This document shows, in pieces, positions 52,480 to 60,711 of a DNA stretch of 64,000 nucleotides. The DNA is from an uncultured Candidatus Actinomarina sp. (GTDB taxonomy: Bacteria > Actinomycetota > Acidimicrobiia > Actinomarinales > Actinomarinaceae), in the NCBI GenBank assembly GCA_902625455.1, contig CACOBL010000001.1, forward strand, positions 370,191 to 434,190, given 5' to 3'. Numbering within the stretch: the first letter of the stretch is position 1; each line of letters starts with the position of its first letter. Made by a program: the position numbers and the translations under genes. Under the pieces are notes generated by a model. The model saw only the letters and a list, made by a program, of their open reading frames with translations. It was not told the DNA's origin and ran no database searches.

Positions 52480-52893
52480 GTGTTAACCAGTTCACCCTAT
52501 GCTCTAGGAGTAATATTTGTAACTCTAGCTTTGATGTGGGTTTTACAAATGAGTCTTGCAAAAAGACAAGCTACTGGGTTTTTGAATGCCGTAAATAGCA
52601 TCAAAGGACCTGGTTTAGAAGTTGCTATAGGAGTAAATCAACCTAAATGGGGAAGAAAAAAAATCTACCTAGCGATTTCAGTTGACGCAAATTCTACCGT
52701 TGTTAATGCTCTTACCCTAGAGGGCGTAACTACTTTTGCAAAAAGTAAAAACGTTACATTATTTAATGGTAAGAAATTGCAGGAAATTGTAAATTCAAAC
52801 AACAATGAACCCATTTGGCAAGCTGCTGAGATGGCAGCTACCACTTTGACAAAAAAACTTCAAAGTGTATCAGATGGAAGTTCTACTAATTAA
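52480..52893 (+). CDS. gutM: Glucitol operon activator-like protein GutM
   Basis: 137 residues. One N-terminal membrane helix (about 8-24), then the GutM-type soluble region (QMSLAKRQATGF, GRKKIYLAI, LTLEGVTTFAK). In enteric bacteria GutM accompanies sorbitol PTS genes and activates them. GTG start with AAGGGG upstream. Position just before IIC is as in srlM/gutM operons. Confidence 0.8.
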   Translation: MLTSSPYALGVIFVTLALMWVLQMSLAKRQATGFLNAVNSIKGPGLEVAIGVNQPKWGRKKIYLAISVDANSTVVNALTLEGVTTFAKSKNVTLFNGKKLQEIVNSNNNEPIWQAAEMAATTLTKKLQSVSDGSSTN

Positions 52894-52911
52894 TAATAAG
52901 GAGGGGGAGAT

Positions 52912-53454
52912 ATGGATGCTTTGGTAGCGGGCGCAGAAGCCTTTATCCAAGTATTTAGAACCGCTGCTGATGTATTTGTTGGTTTCACAACAGGAATTAT
53001 TCCTATTGTGGTTGTGTTCTTGACTGCAGTAAATGCTTTAGTCAAGTTTATTGGTGAAGATAGAGTTGAGGGCTTTGCAAAATGGGCTTCTCAAGAAGGG
53101 GCAATATACATGCCTGTTCGATACACTCTTCTTCCATTTGTAGCGGTGTTTATGTTAACAAACCCAGTTTGCTATACATTCGGTACATTTCTACCAGAAA
53201 AACACAAACCAGCTTTTTATGATTCAGCGGTGAGCTTTGTACATCCAATTACAGGAATATTCCCACATGCAAATGGAGGAGAATTATTCGTGTGGTTAGG
53301 GATTGCAGCAGGTGTAGAAATAGTTGCACCAGATATGGTTACTGCTTTGGCAGTTAGATATCTTCTAGCCGGTCTTGTTGTCATTTTGATCAGAGGTATC
53401 GTTACAGATATTATTTATAACATTATGACTTCTAGAAGGGCAGGTGTTGAGTAA
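52912..53454 (+). CDS. srlA: PTS glucitol/sorbitol-family IIC component
   Basis: 180 residues with four or so helices; EDRVEGFAKWAS and PVRYTLLPFVAVFMLTNPVC match SrlA IIC. It forms part of the sugar channel with the SrlE membrane domain. Strong AGGAGGGGG site. The stop shares its last base with the next ATG (TAATG). Confidence 0.9.
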   Translation: MDALVAGAEAFIQVFRTAADVFVGFTTGIIPIVVVFLTAVNALVKFIGEDRVEGFAKWASQEGAIYMPVRYTLLPFVAVFMLTNPVCYTFGTFLPEKHKPAFYDSAVSFVHPITGIFPHANGGELFVWLGIAAGVEIVAPDMVTALAVRYLLAGLVVILIRGIVTDIIYNIMTSRRAGVE

Positions 53455-53978
53455 TGCAAGCTTTAATTGAAAAAATTGGTCGTTCAGTCGGCGGCGTGGT
53501 TGGAACATTGTTCCAAGCAGGTCGTGATGCTGTTGATCTATGTTTAAAAACAATAATTCCATTTATGGCCTTCGTAACTTTCGTCATTGGTCTAATTTTA
53601 GAAACTGGCGTTGGTGATGCGATTGCTAATGGAATTAAAGGTTTTGCAAGCAGTTTAGGCGGTCTTATGATCGTTTGTATCATTTGTGCGATACCTGTTT
53701 TATCACCACTACTTGGACCTGGTGCAGTTATAGCCCAGATTGTAGGTGTGTTGATAGGTACAGAAATTGGACGTGGAAACATTGATGTTTCAATGGCACT
53801 TCCAGCATTGTTTGCAATCAACCCACAGGTTGGTTGTGACTTCGTACCTGTTGGCCTGGCTCTTGGTGAGGCAGAACCTGAAACAGTTACGGTTGGTGTT
53901 CCAGCAGTTCTAACAAGTAGAATGATTACTGGACCAATCTCAGTAGTTGTTGGTTATTTATTTGCATTGGGTTTGTAA
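53454..53978 (+). CDS. srlE: PTS glucitol/sorbitol IIBC component, C-terminal membrane domain only
   Basis: 174 residues equal to the C-terminal half of enteric SrlE: GRDAVDLCLKTIIPFMAFV, LLGPGAVIAQIVGVLIG and NPQVGCDFVPVGLALGEAEPETV. The phosphocysteine IIB domain that precedes it in E. coli is encoded by the next gene instead, so the fusion is split and the order of its parts reversed. Works with IIC in the membrane. Confidence 0.88.
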   Translation: MQALIEKIGRSVGGVVGTLFQAGRDAVDLCLKTIIPFMAFVTFVIGLILETGVGDAIANGIKGFASSLGGLMIVCIICAIPVLSPLLGPGAVIAQIVGVLIGTEIGRGNIDVSMALPALFAINPQVGCDFVPVGLALGEAEPETVTVGVPAVLTSRMITGPISVVVGYLFALGL

Positions 53979-54006
53979 AGACTTAACTTAACAATTTTTA
54001 AATTTG

Positions 54007-54036
54007 TGACGCTCTGACTAAAATCAGAGCGTTACA
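54007..54036 (+). promoter_or_regulatory. Strong RNA hairpin between membrane and IIB genes
   Basis: 12-pair stem GTGACGCTCTGA / TCAGAGCGTTAC with one G-U pair and loop CTAAAA. No T-run follows, so it is more likely a stability or processing element than a full terminator. The IIB ribosome site (AAGGAG) starts seven bases later. Confidence 0.7.
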
Positions 54037-54053
54037 GATTTTGAAGGAGAAAA

Positions 54054-54431
54054 ATGTCAGATTATAAAAAAGTAAAAGTAGAAGCAGGACCAAGCGGTTG
54101 GGGAGGTCCTTTAGAAATAAAACCAACTGATGAAAAAAAATATATTGTTTGTATTACTGGTGGAGGCATCCATCCAGTAGCTCAAAAAATTGCTGATCTA
54201 ACTGGAGCAGAAGCATTTGATGGTTTTAAATCATCCCCAGAAGGAAGCTTTAAAGCGATGGCTTGTGCAGTAATTGATTGTGGAGGAACCGCAAGAATTG
54301 GTGTATATCCTATGAAGGGTGTCCCAACTATTGATATTCACGATACAACACCAGCAGGCCCACTTGCACAATTTATTAAAGAAGAAAATTTTGTTTCTGG
54401 AGTTTCTGAGGATCAAGTTTCTGAAGCTTGA
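54054..54431 (+). CDS. srlE: PTS glucitol/sorbitol IIB domain protein
   Basis: 125 residues matching the N-terminal IIB part of SrlE: GGPLEIKPT, VCITGGGIHPVA, and VIDCGGTARIGVYP, where C76 is the expected phosphocysteine, then IDIHDTTPAGPLAQFI. Accepts phosphate from IIA and gives it to the incoming polyol. Stop overlaps the IIA start by one base. Confidence 0.88.
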   Translation: MSDYKKVKVEAGPSGWGGPLEIKPTDEKKYIVCITGGGIHPVAQKIADLTGAEAFDGFKSSPEGSFKAMACAVIDCGGTARIGVYPMKGVPTIDIHDTTPAGPLAQFIKEENFVSGVSEDQVSEA

Positions 54432-54790
54432 TGCAGATTTATTCATCAGAAATAGTAAAAATAGGTGAACAAGCTAAGTTATTTTTAGATGAAGGGATTG
54501 TAGTTTTCTTCGGAGACAACGCTCCTGAAGAACTTCAAGATTTTGCCGTAATACACAAACTTAAGGAAATTACTGGTGAGATTAAAGTCGGTTCTGAAGT
54601 AACTCTATCAGATGCTCAACTCAAAGTTACTGCAGTTGGACATGTTGCAAACGAAAATTTTAGAAACTTAGGACATCTTGTTCTTAAACTAGATGCCGCT
54701 ACAGAAGCAGCTTTACCTGGAGATGTTAGTTGTAGCTATGACAAAAAACCAGAGATAAATATTGGAGATAAGGTAACAATAAAAGAATGA
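54431..54790 (+). CDS. srlB: PTS glucitol/sorbitol IIA component
   Basis: 119 residues from the ATG that overlaps the IIB stop (TGATG). APEELQDFAVIHK holds the active histidine H42, with GHVANENFRNLGHLVLKLD later as in SrlB. Cytoplasmic phosphocarrier from HPr to IIB. Four-base overlap with the SAF oxidoreductase. Confidence 0.9.
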   Translation: MQIYSSEIVKIGEQAKLFLDEGIVVFFGDNAPEELQDFAVIHKLKEITGEIKVGSEVTLSDAQLKVTAVGHVANENFRNLGHLVLKLDAATEAALPGDVSCSYDKKPEINIGDKVTIKE

Positions 54791-56040
54791 ATTTTACGGA
54801 ACTATTAATCGCTAGAGAAAAAGAGCTAGGAAGACCAGTAAGAGTTGGCCTTGCTGGAGCAGGTCAAATGGGTTCAGGTCTTGCTGCTCAAATAGGAAAA
54901 ATACCTGGAATGAGCCTTGTAGCATGTGCAGATATTGATACAGCAAGAGCAGAGAAAGCTCTCAAACTTGCGGGAATTGAAATCGTAAAGCACAACTCTG
55001 ATGCATCTGACTCCATTGAAAAAGGACAGGGTGGAGTTGTAGATAATGCAGCAGCTTTAGCGGACTTACCAATAGATATTGTTTTTGAAGCAACAGGTGT
55101 TCCATGGGTAGGTGCAGAGGTAGCAGAAGCATGTATAAATGCAAAAAAGCATATTTTAATGCTAAATGTTGAAACAGATGTCACGATAGGTATGTATCTG
55201 GCAAATAAAGCAAATGAAAATGGTGTTGTATACAGTGTTGCAAATGGAGACGAACCAGTTGCATGTAAAGAGCTTTATGATTTCTCAGTTGATCTTGGAT
55301 TTGAAATTGTATGTGTTGGTAAAGGAAAGAATAATCCATTAGATCAATCTGCAAATCCTGACACTTGTTTAGAAAAAGCCACAAAGAAAAAAATGAATCC
55401 AAAAATGCTTGCAAGTTTTGAAGATGGATCAAAAACAATGATTGAAATGACCGCACTTGCAAACGCCATAAATTTACCACCTGACAAAATTGGCATGAAT
55501 GGACCAGTAAGTGAAGTCGATGATTTAAACAAAGTTTTAATCCCTGAAGAAGATGGAGGAGTGCTATCAGGTACAGGAAGAGTTGATTATGCATTTGGTC
55601 CTGCACCAGGAGTATTTTCAATTGTAAAGTCTGAAAATCCGACCGTAATTGAAGAAATGGAATATTTGTCCATGGGAGAAGGTCCATACTATACGCTTTA
55701 CAGACCTTACCACCTTGCTTCAATTGAAGCTCCTAGAAGCATAGGAATGGCAATCATAAATAATGAGCCTGGATTACAACCAAAATCATGGATTGCAGAA
55801 GTAATAGGCCATGCAAAAAAAGACCTTCAAAAGGGAGATAAGATTGATGGAATAGGGGGGTTTAGTTCTTATGGTGTAACGTACCCAGTTGCAGAAGCAG
55901 AGAATTTAGTACCACTTGGTTTATTAGAAGGAGCAGTTATTGCTGAAGATATTAAACAAGGTGAACCTATCTCTTTTGATTCAGTAGAACTTCCAGAAAA
56001 CCTAATAAATAATTTACGAAAACTACAAGAAGATAGTTGA
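54787..56040 (+). CDS. NAD(P)-dependent oxidoreductase with C-terminal SAF domain
   Basis: 417 residues. A Rossmann domain (VGLAGAGQMGSG near 20, ACADID) like homoserine dehydrogenase, a middle catalytic region, and a SAF domain at the end (LLEGAVIAEDIKQGEPI). Homologues occur in polyol and sugar-acid operons, with mostly unassigned reactions. It takes the place where sorbitol-6-phosphate dehydrogenase would be, so it probably oxidises the PTS product. Confidence 0.75.
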   Translation: MNFTELLIAREKELGRPVRVGLAGAGQMGSGLAAQIGKIPGMSLVACADIDTARAEKALKLAGIEIVKHNSDASDSIEKGQGGVVDNAAALADLPIDIVFEATGVPWVGAEVAEACINAKKHILMLNVETDVTIGMYLANKANENGVVYSVANGDEPVACKELYDFSVDLGFEIVCVGKGKNNPLDQSANPDTCLEKATKKKMNPKMLASFEDGSKTMIEMTALANAINLPPDKIGMNGPVSEVDDLNKVLIPEEDGGVLSGTGRVDYAFGPAPGVFSIVKSENPTVIEEMEYLSMGEGPYYTLYRPYHLASIEAPRSIGMAIINNEPGLQPKSWIAEVIGHAKKDLQKGDKIDGIGGFSSYGVTYPVAEAENLVPLGLLEGAVIAEDIKQGEPISFDSVELPENLINNLRKLQEDS

Positions 56041-56050
56041 ATAGTCTTTA

Positions 56051-57010
56051 ATGACACTAAATCTCGACAAACAATTGGAACTACATCGAATGATGATGTT
56101 AATTAGGTTGTTCGAAGAGGCTTTAGAAGAAATGTTTTCGAGAGGGCTTCTTCATGGAACCATGCATTTATCCATAGGTCAGGAAGCTACTGCAGCAGGT
56201 GCATGCTTAGCACTCGAGAAAGAAGATCTAATCACATCAACACATAGGGGACACGGACATTGCCTTGGCAAAGGTGCTGATGCTTTTAAAATGTTTGCTG
56301 AGCTATTAGGTAGAGAAGATGGTTATTGCAGGGGTCGTGGAGGATCAATGCATATTGCTGATTTATCTAATGGTAATCTTGGAGCAAATGGAATTGTAGC
56401 TGGTAGCTTAACAATATCTGTTGGAGCTGCACTATCTTTTCAAATGCAAAAAAAAGATAATATAGTTTTATGTTTTTTTGGTGACGGAGCAGTAAATGAA
56501 GGATCTTTTCATGAAGCACTTAATTTAGCTTCTTTATGGGACTTACCGGTACTTTTTCTATGTGAAAATAATCAATATGGAATGTCTATGGCTTCAGATA
56601 AAGCTGTAGCTGGAGAATCAATAGCATCACGGGGAAATTCTTATGGTATTGAAAGTATTCAAATTGACGGAAACGATGTTGAGGCTGTCTTTGAAAGTGT
56701 AACTAGTTTTAAAAATGAAATACTATCTTCAAATAGGCCAAAATTCATAGAAGCGGTAACTTATCGTTATAGAGGGCACTCAAAATCTGACAGAAATCTT
56801 TACAGAACAAGCGATGAAATCGAATACTGGAAAGAGGAAAAAGATCCAATAAAAAGATATATTGGAAAACTAATGGAGTCTGGAGTTTCTGAAGAAAAAT
56901 TAAAAGAAATTGATACAAGTGTAAAAGAGTTAATTCGTGATTCAGTTAAAAAAGCACTCGATTCACCGTTGAGTCCTATAACAAACTTAGAGGAAGATTC
57001 ATATGCCTGA
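56051..57010 (+). CDS. TPP-dependent 2-oxoacid/acetoin dehydrogenase E1 alpha
   Basis: 319 residues. TPP motif GDGAVNEGSFHEALNLASLW with ENNQYGMS; THRGHGHCLGKG and GRGGSMHI bind the diphosphate. Length and motifs fit the acetoin dehydrogenase/pyruvate dehydrogenase alpha subunit group. Decarboxylates or cleaves a 2-oxo compound and passes the acyl group to a lipoyl arm. Overlaps E1 beta by eight bases. Confidence 0.87.
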   Translation: MTLNLDKQLELHRMMMLIRLFEEALEEMFSRGLLHGTMHLSIGQEATAAGACLALEKEDLITSTHRGHGHCLGKGADAFKMFAELLGREDGYCRGRGGSMHIADLSNGNLGANGIVAGSLTISVGAALSFQMQKKDNIVLCFFGDGAVNEGSFHEALNLASLWDLPVLFLCENNQYGMSMASDKAVAGESIASRGNSYGIESIQIDGNDVEAVFESVTSFKNEILSSNRPKFIEAVTYRYRGHSKSDRNLYRTSDEIEYWKEEKDPIKRYIGKLMESGVSEEKLKEIDTSVKELIRDSVKKALDSPLSPITNLEEDSYA

Positions 57011-57986
57011 ACTTACTGCTGGACAGTCAATAAATAAAGCTCTCTCTTTAATATTAGAAAGCAATCAAACAGCATTCATAGCAGGTGAAGACATAGGTAT
57101 TTATGGAGGCGCATTCGGTGTAACGGAAGGACTTTTAGAAAAATTTGGAAATGAAAGAATAAAAGATACTCCTATTTCTGAAGATGTTATTGCAGGATTG
57201 GCTGTTGGCGCTTCAATGACAGGAAGTAGACCAATTGTGGAAATGCAGTTTAGTGATTTCATTGTTAACGCAATGGACCCTATTGTAAATCAAGCAGCAA
57301 AACTTCATTTTATGTATGGAGGTGCTGTGAATGTTCCAATTGTTGTAAGAGGGGCAAGCGGTGCTGGTACAGGGGCCGCAGCTCAACACAGTCAGTCACT
57401 TGAGTCATGGTTTTGTCATGTTCCAGGACTAAAAGTAGTTACTCCATCAAATGCTCAAAATGCATATGATTTATTATTACGTTCATATGTAGATCCAAAC
57501 CCTGTTATTTTTATGGAACATAAATTAATTTATAAAGTAAAAGAAAATGTAACATTGAATCCAATACCAAAAGATTCTAGTTATTTAGGCAAAGCATCGG
57601 TCGAACAAGAAGGTACAGATATTACTATCGTTTCTTACTCAAATATGGTAAATGTTGTAAAAGAAGCTGTTGCGCTTGATGAATTGCAAAATTTTTCCAT
57701 AGAGATAATTGATTTGCAAACAGTATCACCAATAGATTTTGAAACCATCAAAAATTCATTAATAAAAACCAAAAAACTATTGGTCTGCCAAGAGGCACCT
57801 CCAAATAGCTCTGTTGGAACAACAGTAATTTCAAAAGTAGTCGAAAGTGACTTATTTAATATTTTAGAAGTCGCACCAAAACTCATTTCAGGTTTACATT
57901 CTCCAATGCCATCTGCAAAGCATTTAGAATCAACTGTAATTCCACAAAAAGAAGATATTTTAAATGCTATTCAAGACATGCTATAA
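57003..57986 (+). CDS. TPP-dependent 2-oxoacid/acetoin dehydrogenase E1 beta
   Basis: 327 residues. GEDIGIYGGAFGVTEGL, DTPISE, MQFSDF and the HSQSLESWFCHVPGLKVVTPS segment are the E1 beta signatures; EMQF and the histidine of HSQ contact the active site. Forms an alpha2beta2 enzyme with the previous subunit. Followed after nine bases by the lipoyl protein. Confidence 0.9.
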   Translation: MPELTAGQSINKALSLILESNQTAFIAGEDIGIYGGAFGVTEGLLEKFGNERIKDTPISEDVIAGLAVGASMTGSRPIVEMQFSDFIVNAMDPIVNQAAKLHFMYGGAVNVPIVVRGASGAGTGAAAQHSQSLESWFCHVPGLKVVTPSNAQNAYDLLLRSYVDPNPVIFMEHKLIYKVKENVTLNPIPKDSSYLGKASVEQEGTDITIVSYSNMVNVVKEAVALDELQNFSIEIIDLQTVSPIDFETIKNSLIKTKKLLVCQEAPPNSSVGTTVISKVVESDLFNILEVAPKLISGLHSPMPSAKHLESTVIPQKEDILNAIQDML

Positions 57987-57995
57987 AATAGATAT

Positions 57996-58268
57996 ATGGC
58001 AAAAGAAAATATCGTACTACCTGCAATGTCTGACCAGATGACAGATGCTGAATTACTTAGTTGGAAAGTTACAGCTGGAGATAAGGTAAATAAAGGAGAC
58101 ATTCTGTGTGAGATATCTACAGACAAGGTAGATATGGATCTTGACTCACCATTTACTGGAGAAATACTTTCTTTAAAAGCCGAAGAAGGTGATGTCATAA
58201 ATGTTGGCGACACAATAGCTGAGATAGAAACTGAAGAAGATAGTTTACTTGGCTCTATCTTTGATTAA
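57996..58268 (+). CDS. Freestanding lipoyl-domain protein
   Basis: 90 residues, a single biotinyl/lipoyl domain with the modified lysine in STDKVDMD. Normal E2 proteins continue into a peripheral-subunit-binding and an acyltransferase domain; here the gene stops after the lipoyl domain, with a clean stop and no remnant in the 3' sequence. It may serve as an acyl carrier for the E1 pair or shuttle to an E2/E3 encoded elsewhere. Confidence 0.85.
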   Translation: MAKENIVLPAMSDQMTDAELLSWKVTAGDKVNKGDILCEISTDKVDMDLDSPFTGEILSLKAEEGDVINVGDTIAEIETEEDSLLGSIFD

Positions 58269-58271
58269 CAC

Positions 58272-58655
58272 CTAACAAGAAGTATCTTTAATAATTGTAA
58301 TAATCTCTTTTTCTTCTTTTTTTGTGTACTCGCCTGAAATTAACAAACAATCTTCTTCAACTGCAATATTTTTATTAATGAGAATATTGCACTCAATTGT
58401 TTTATTTTCATACTCAGATTTATAAAAATTTAGACAGTCATTTATTTTTCGCTCGGCATTATTTGCATTTACTTGATTCAGCAAAATCTTTACTTTATCA
58501 TCACTGACCTCAATTAATTCAGGATCTATGTAGAAATTTTCTTCGTAAAGATTATCTAAAGTGTCACTCGTTTCAGTTGTTAAAAAACCCGAAGCGCTAC
58601 TTGAAATAATTCCCAAAAAACCTGCTCCTATGACTATATATAGTAAATTTTTCAT
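58272..58655 (-). CDS. Small exported hypothetical protein
   Basis: 127 residues from the ATG that begins MKNLLYIVIGAGFLG; the frame extends upstream to 58742 but without signal-peptide character. An N-terminal hydrophobic segment suggests export or anchoring. The mature part is acidic and has four cysteines (NDCL, IECN, EDCL, DTSC at the very end) that could pair. Between two PTS operons, on the opposite strand. Not recognised. Confidence 0.6.
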   Translation of the reverse strand: MKNLLYIVIGAGFLGIISSSASGFLTTETSDTLDNLYEENFYIDPELIEVSDDKVKILLNQVNANNAERKINDCLNFYKSEYENKTIECNILINKNIAVEEDCLLISGEYTKKEEKEIITIIKDTSC

Positions 58656-58750
58656 ATTTTTTGCCGTGTAGTGTACTAATTTTATCAAATGGTTACAAGA
58701 AAAGATTATATTTATACGATAACTGCCTGAAACCCATAACAATTTTCTGT

Positions 58751-58785
58751 AAAATAATATTGATTATTTTAAAATAATTAATCAA
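58751..58785. promoter_or_regulatory. Overlapping inverted repeats before mtlA
   Basis: AAAATAAT-ATTG-ATTATTTT (58751-58770) and ATTATTTTAAAATAAT (58763-58778) share a half-site, giving three half-sites in a row. TTGATT / AATCAA flanks the second. Likely binding array for the mannitol-operon regulator. Confidence 0.55.
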
Positions 58786-58820
58786 CGTATAAACAAACAA
58801 TCGTTAGGGGGATTGTAAAT

Positions 58821-59882
58821 ATGAAAGAATCCATACAACGCATTGGCGGTGCTATGTCAGGAATGGTTATTCCTAACATAGGTGCCTTCATTGCTTGGGG
58901 GTTAATTACAGCACTCTATATTGGAACAGGTTGGCTTCCAAATGAAAATTTGGTAAGCATGGTTGATCCAATGATCCTTTACTTACTTCCACTTCTGTTA
59001 GGTTACACAGGTGGAAAAATGGTACATGGACACAGAGGTGGTGTAATTGGAGCTATTGTAACAACAGCAGTAATTGCTGCTACAAGCTCACCACAATTCC
59101 TAGGCGCTATGGTCATGGGACCAGCAGCAGCTTGGGTAATGAAACAAGTAGACACTAGATTCCAAGATAGTGTACCTGAAGGTTTTGAGATGTTGTACGA
59201 CAACTTCTCACTAGGTATTCTTGGTTGGGGCCTTGCAGTCTTAGCTTATAATATTATCAGTCCAGTACTTGAAGCAATTACAAATGCATTAGGAGATGGT
59301 GCAGCATGGTTAGTAGACTCAGGTCTAGTACCACTTGCAGATATTCCTATTGAGGTTGCAAAAGTATTGTTCTTGAATAATGCTGTTAACCAGGGTGTAT
59401 TAACACCTCTAGGTGCAGCGGAGTCAGCAGAAGCCGGTCAATCAATTTATTTCTTGCTAGAAACTAACCCAGGTCCTGGACTTGGATTGCTTTTAGCTTA
59501 TTGGTTTGCTGGAACTGGTATGTGGAAAGAATCCGCACCTGGCTCTATTATCATTCATTTCTTTGGAGGAATCCATGAAATCTATTTCCCATATGTCCTT
59601 GGTCATCCAATTATGATCATTGCTATGTGGGCAGGTGGAATTTCAGCTGACCTCTGGTTTGTAGCAACCGGAGCTGGTTTAGTTGGACCTCCTTCGCCAG
59701 GAAGTATTTTTGCATATATTGCTATGCTTCCAAGAGGCGGGGCGTTCCCAGTATTAGGCGGGGTAGCCATAGCAACAGTGGCATCGGCAGTAGTTGGTGT
59801 TCTTTTGCTTAAAGCACGTCCAATTAAAGAAACAGACGCAGGTGTAGATACTGTCATTGAGAGTAATATACCAACTGTCTAA
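58821..59882 (+). CDS. mtlA: PTS mannitol IIC component
   Basis: 353 residues, equal to the membrane CIIC part of E. coli MtlA (637). IPNIGAFIAWGLITAL, GGKMVHGHRGGVIGA, FLNNAVNQGVLTPLG and GGIHEIYFPYVL are the mannitol IIC hallmarks. Carries mannitol across the membrane. AGGGGG site. IIB and IIA are separate downstream genes. Confidence 0.93.
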   Translation: MKESIQRIGGAMSGMVIPNIGAFIAWGLITALYIGTGWLPNENLVSMVDPMILYLLPLLLGYTGGKMVHGHRGGVIGAIVTTAVIAATSSPQFLGAMVMGPAAAWVMKQVDTRFQDSVPEGFEMLYDNFSLGILGWGLAVLAYNIISPVLEAITNALGDGAAWLVDSGLVPLADIPIEVAKVLFLNNAVNQGVLTPLGAAESAEAGQSIYFLLETNPGPGLGLLLAYWFAGTGMWKESAPGSIIIHFFGGIHEIYFPYVLGHPIMIIAMWAGGISADLWFVATGAGLVGPPSPGSIFAYIAMLPRGGAFPVLGGVAIATVASAVVGVLLLKARPIKETDAGVDTVIESNIPTV

Positions 59883-59900
59883 GTAAAACTATTAAGTTAT

Positions 59901-59940
59901 AATTGACTTGGGAAGTAAAATTCCCAAGTCAATTTTTTTT
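59901..59940 (+). terminator. Intrinsic terminator-like hairpin inside the mtl operon
   Basis: Perfect 14-pair stem AATTGACTTGGGAA / TTCCCAAGTCAATT, loop GTAAAA, then a run of T ending at 59940. It stands between IIC and IIB, and the IIB ribosome site GGAGG starts right after the T-run. It should cut or attenuate downstream transcription so that IIC is made in excess, unless antiterminated. Confidence 0.85.
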
Positions 59941-59950
59941 GGAGGAAAGA

Positions 59951-60271
59951 ATGAGTTCAATAAAAGGATCAGAAGTTAAAAAGATATGTCTTGCCTGTGA
60001 AGCTGGGGCAGGATCAAGCCTTATGGTTAAGAATGGTCTTATTAAAAAAGCAAAAAAAGCCGGCCTGGATGTAGAGATCGTTCACTCTCCTGCAACTCAA
60101 ATACCTAATGATGCCGATATAGTTGTTTGTCATACGGGACTAGCGGGAGCAGCAAGGAATGCAGCTCCGGAAGGTTCTGTTTTAATTCAATTTACTATGT
60201 TTATGAATGATCCAAATTTAAAGAAGTTAATTACAGATCTATCTGAGGATAATGAGATAACTTCTTCATGA
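59951..60271 (+). CDS. PTS mannitol IIB component
   Basis: 106 residues from the ATG just after GGAGGAAAG (an upstream in-frame TTG would run through the terminator and is rejected). CLACEAGAGSSLM holds phosphocysteine C16; VVCHTGLAGAAR follows the Rossmann-like MtlA IIB pattern. Takes phosphate from IIA. Four-base overlap with IIA. Confidence 0.9.
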   Translation: MSSIKGSEVKKICLACEAGAGSSLMVKNGLIKKAKKAGLDVEIVHSPATQIPNDADIVVCHTGLAGAARNAAPEGSVLIQFTMFMNDPNLKKLITDLSEDNEITSS

Positions 60272-60711
60272 GTCAAAAAAATGTATTGATAAAAGAATCA
60301 ATACAAACAAATAAATCATTTTCAGACAATAAGGAGGCAACTATAGCTGCTGGAAAAATTTTATTTGATAATGGCTATGTCCAAAAAGAGTATATAGATT
60401 CCATGCTTGAGAAACTTGAGACTCAATCTTTTGCAACTTACATCGGTAATGGTGTCGCAATACCACATGGTATGGCCGAGGGTTCCAAATTTGTTAAGAG
60501 AACTGGAATTTCAATAATTCAAGTGCCTGACGGTGTTGGATGGAACGAAGAAAAAGCATATATTGTGGTTGGAATTGCCGCCAACTCAGATGATCATATG
60601 AATGTCTTAGCATCATTAGCAGATGCTATTGAAGATATAGATGAAGCAAAAAAACTTTGGAGTGAGACTTCAGTAGATAAGATATTCGGCCTTTTATCTA
60701 AAAATCTATGA
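60268..60711 (+). CDS. mtlF: PTS mannitol/fructose-family IIA component
   Basis: 147 residues. Active-site histidine H67 in GNGVAIPHGMAEG. Corresponds to the IIA domain at the C-terminus of enteric MtlA or the separate MtlF of Gram-positives. Transfers phosphate from HPr to IIB. Overlaps mtlD by four bases. Confidence 0.92.
   Translation: MSQKNVLIKESIQTNKSFSDNKEATIAAGKILFDNGYVQKEYIDSMLEKLETQSFATYIGNGVAIPHGMAEGSKFVKRTGISIIQVPDGVGWNEEKAYIVVGIAANSDDHMNVLASLADAIEDIDEAKKLWSETSVDKIFGLLSKNL

Noticed and set aside
55181..55723. 180-codon open frame on the minus strand
   Set aside because: Lies wholly within the SAF oxidoreductase gene, is rich in Leu/Gln/His typical of antisense frames here, and has no start signal.
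59903..59950. TTG-initiated N-terminal extension of mannitol IIB
   Set aside because: It would translate the terminator stem and T-run; the ATG at 59951 has a strong GGAGG site.
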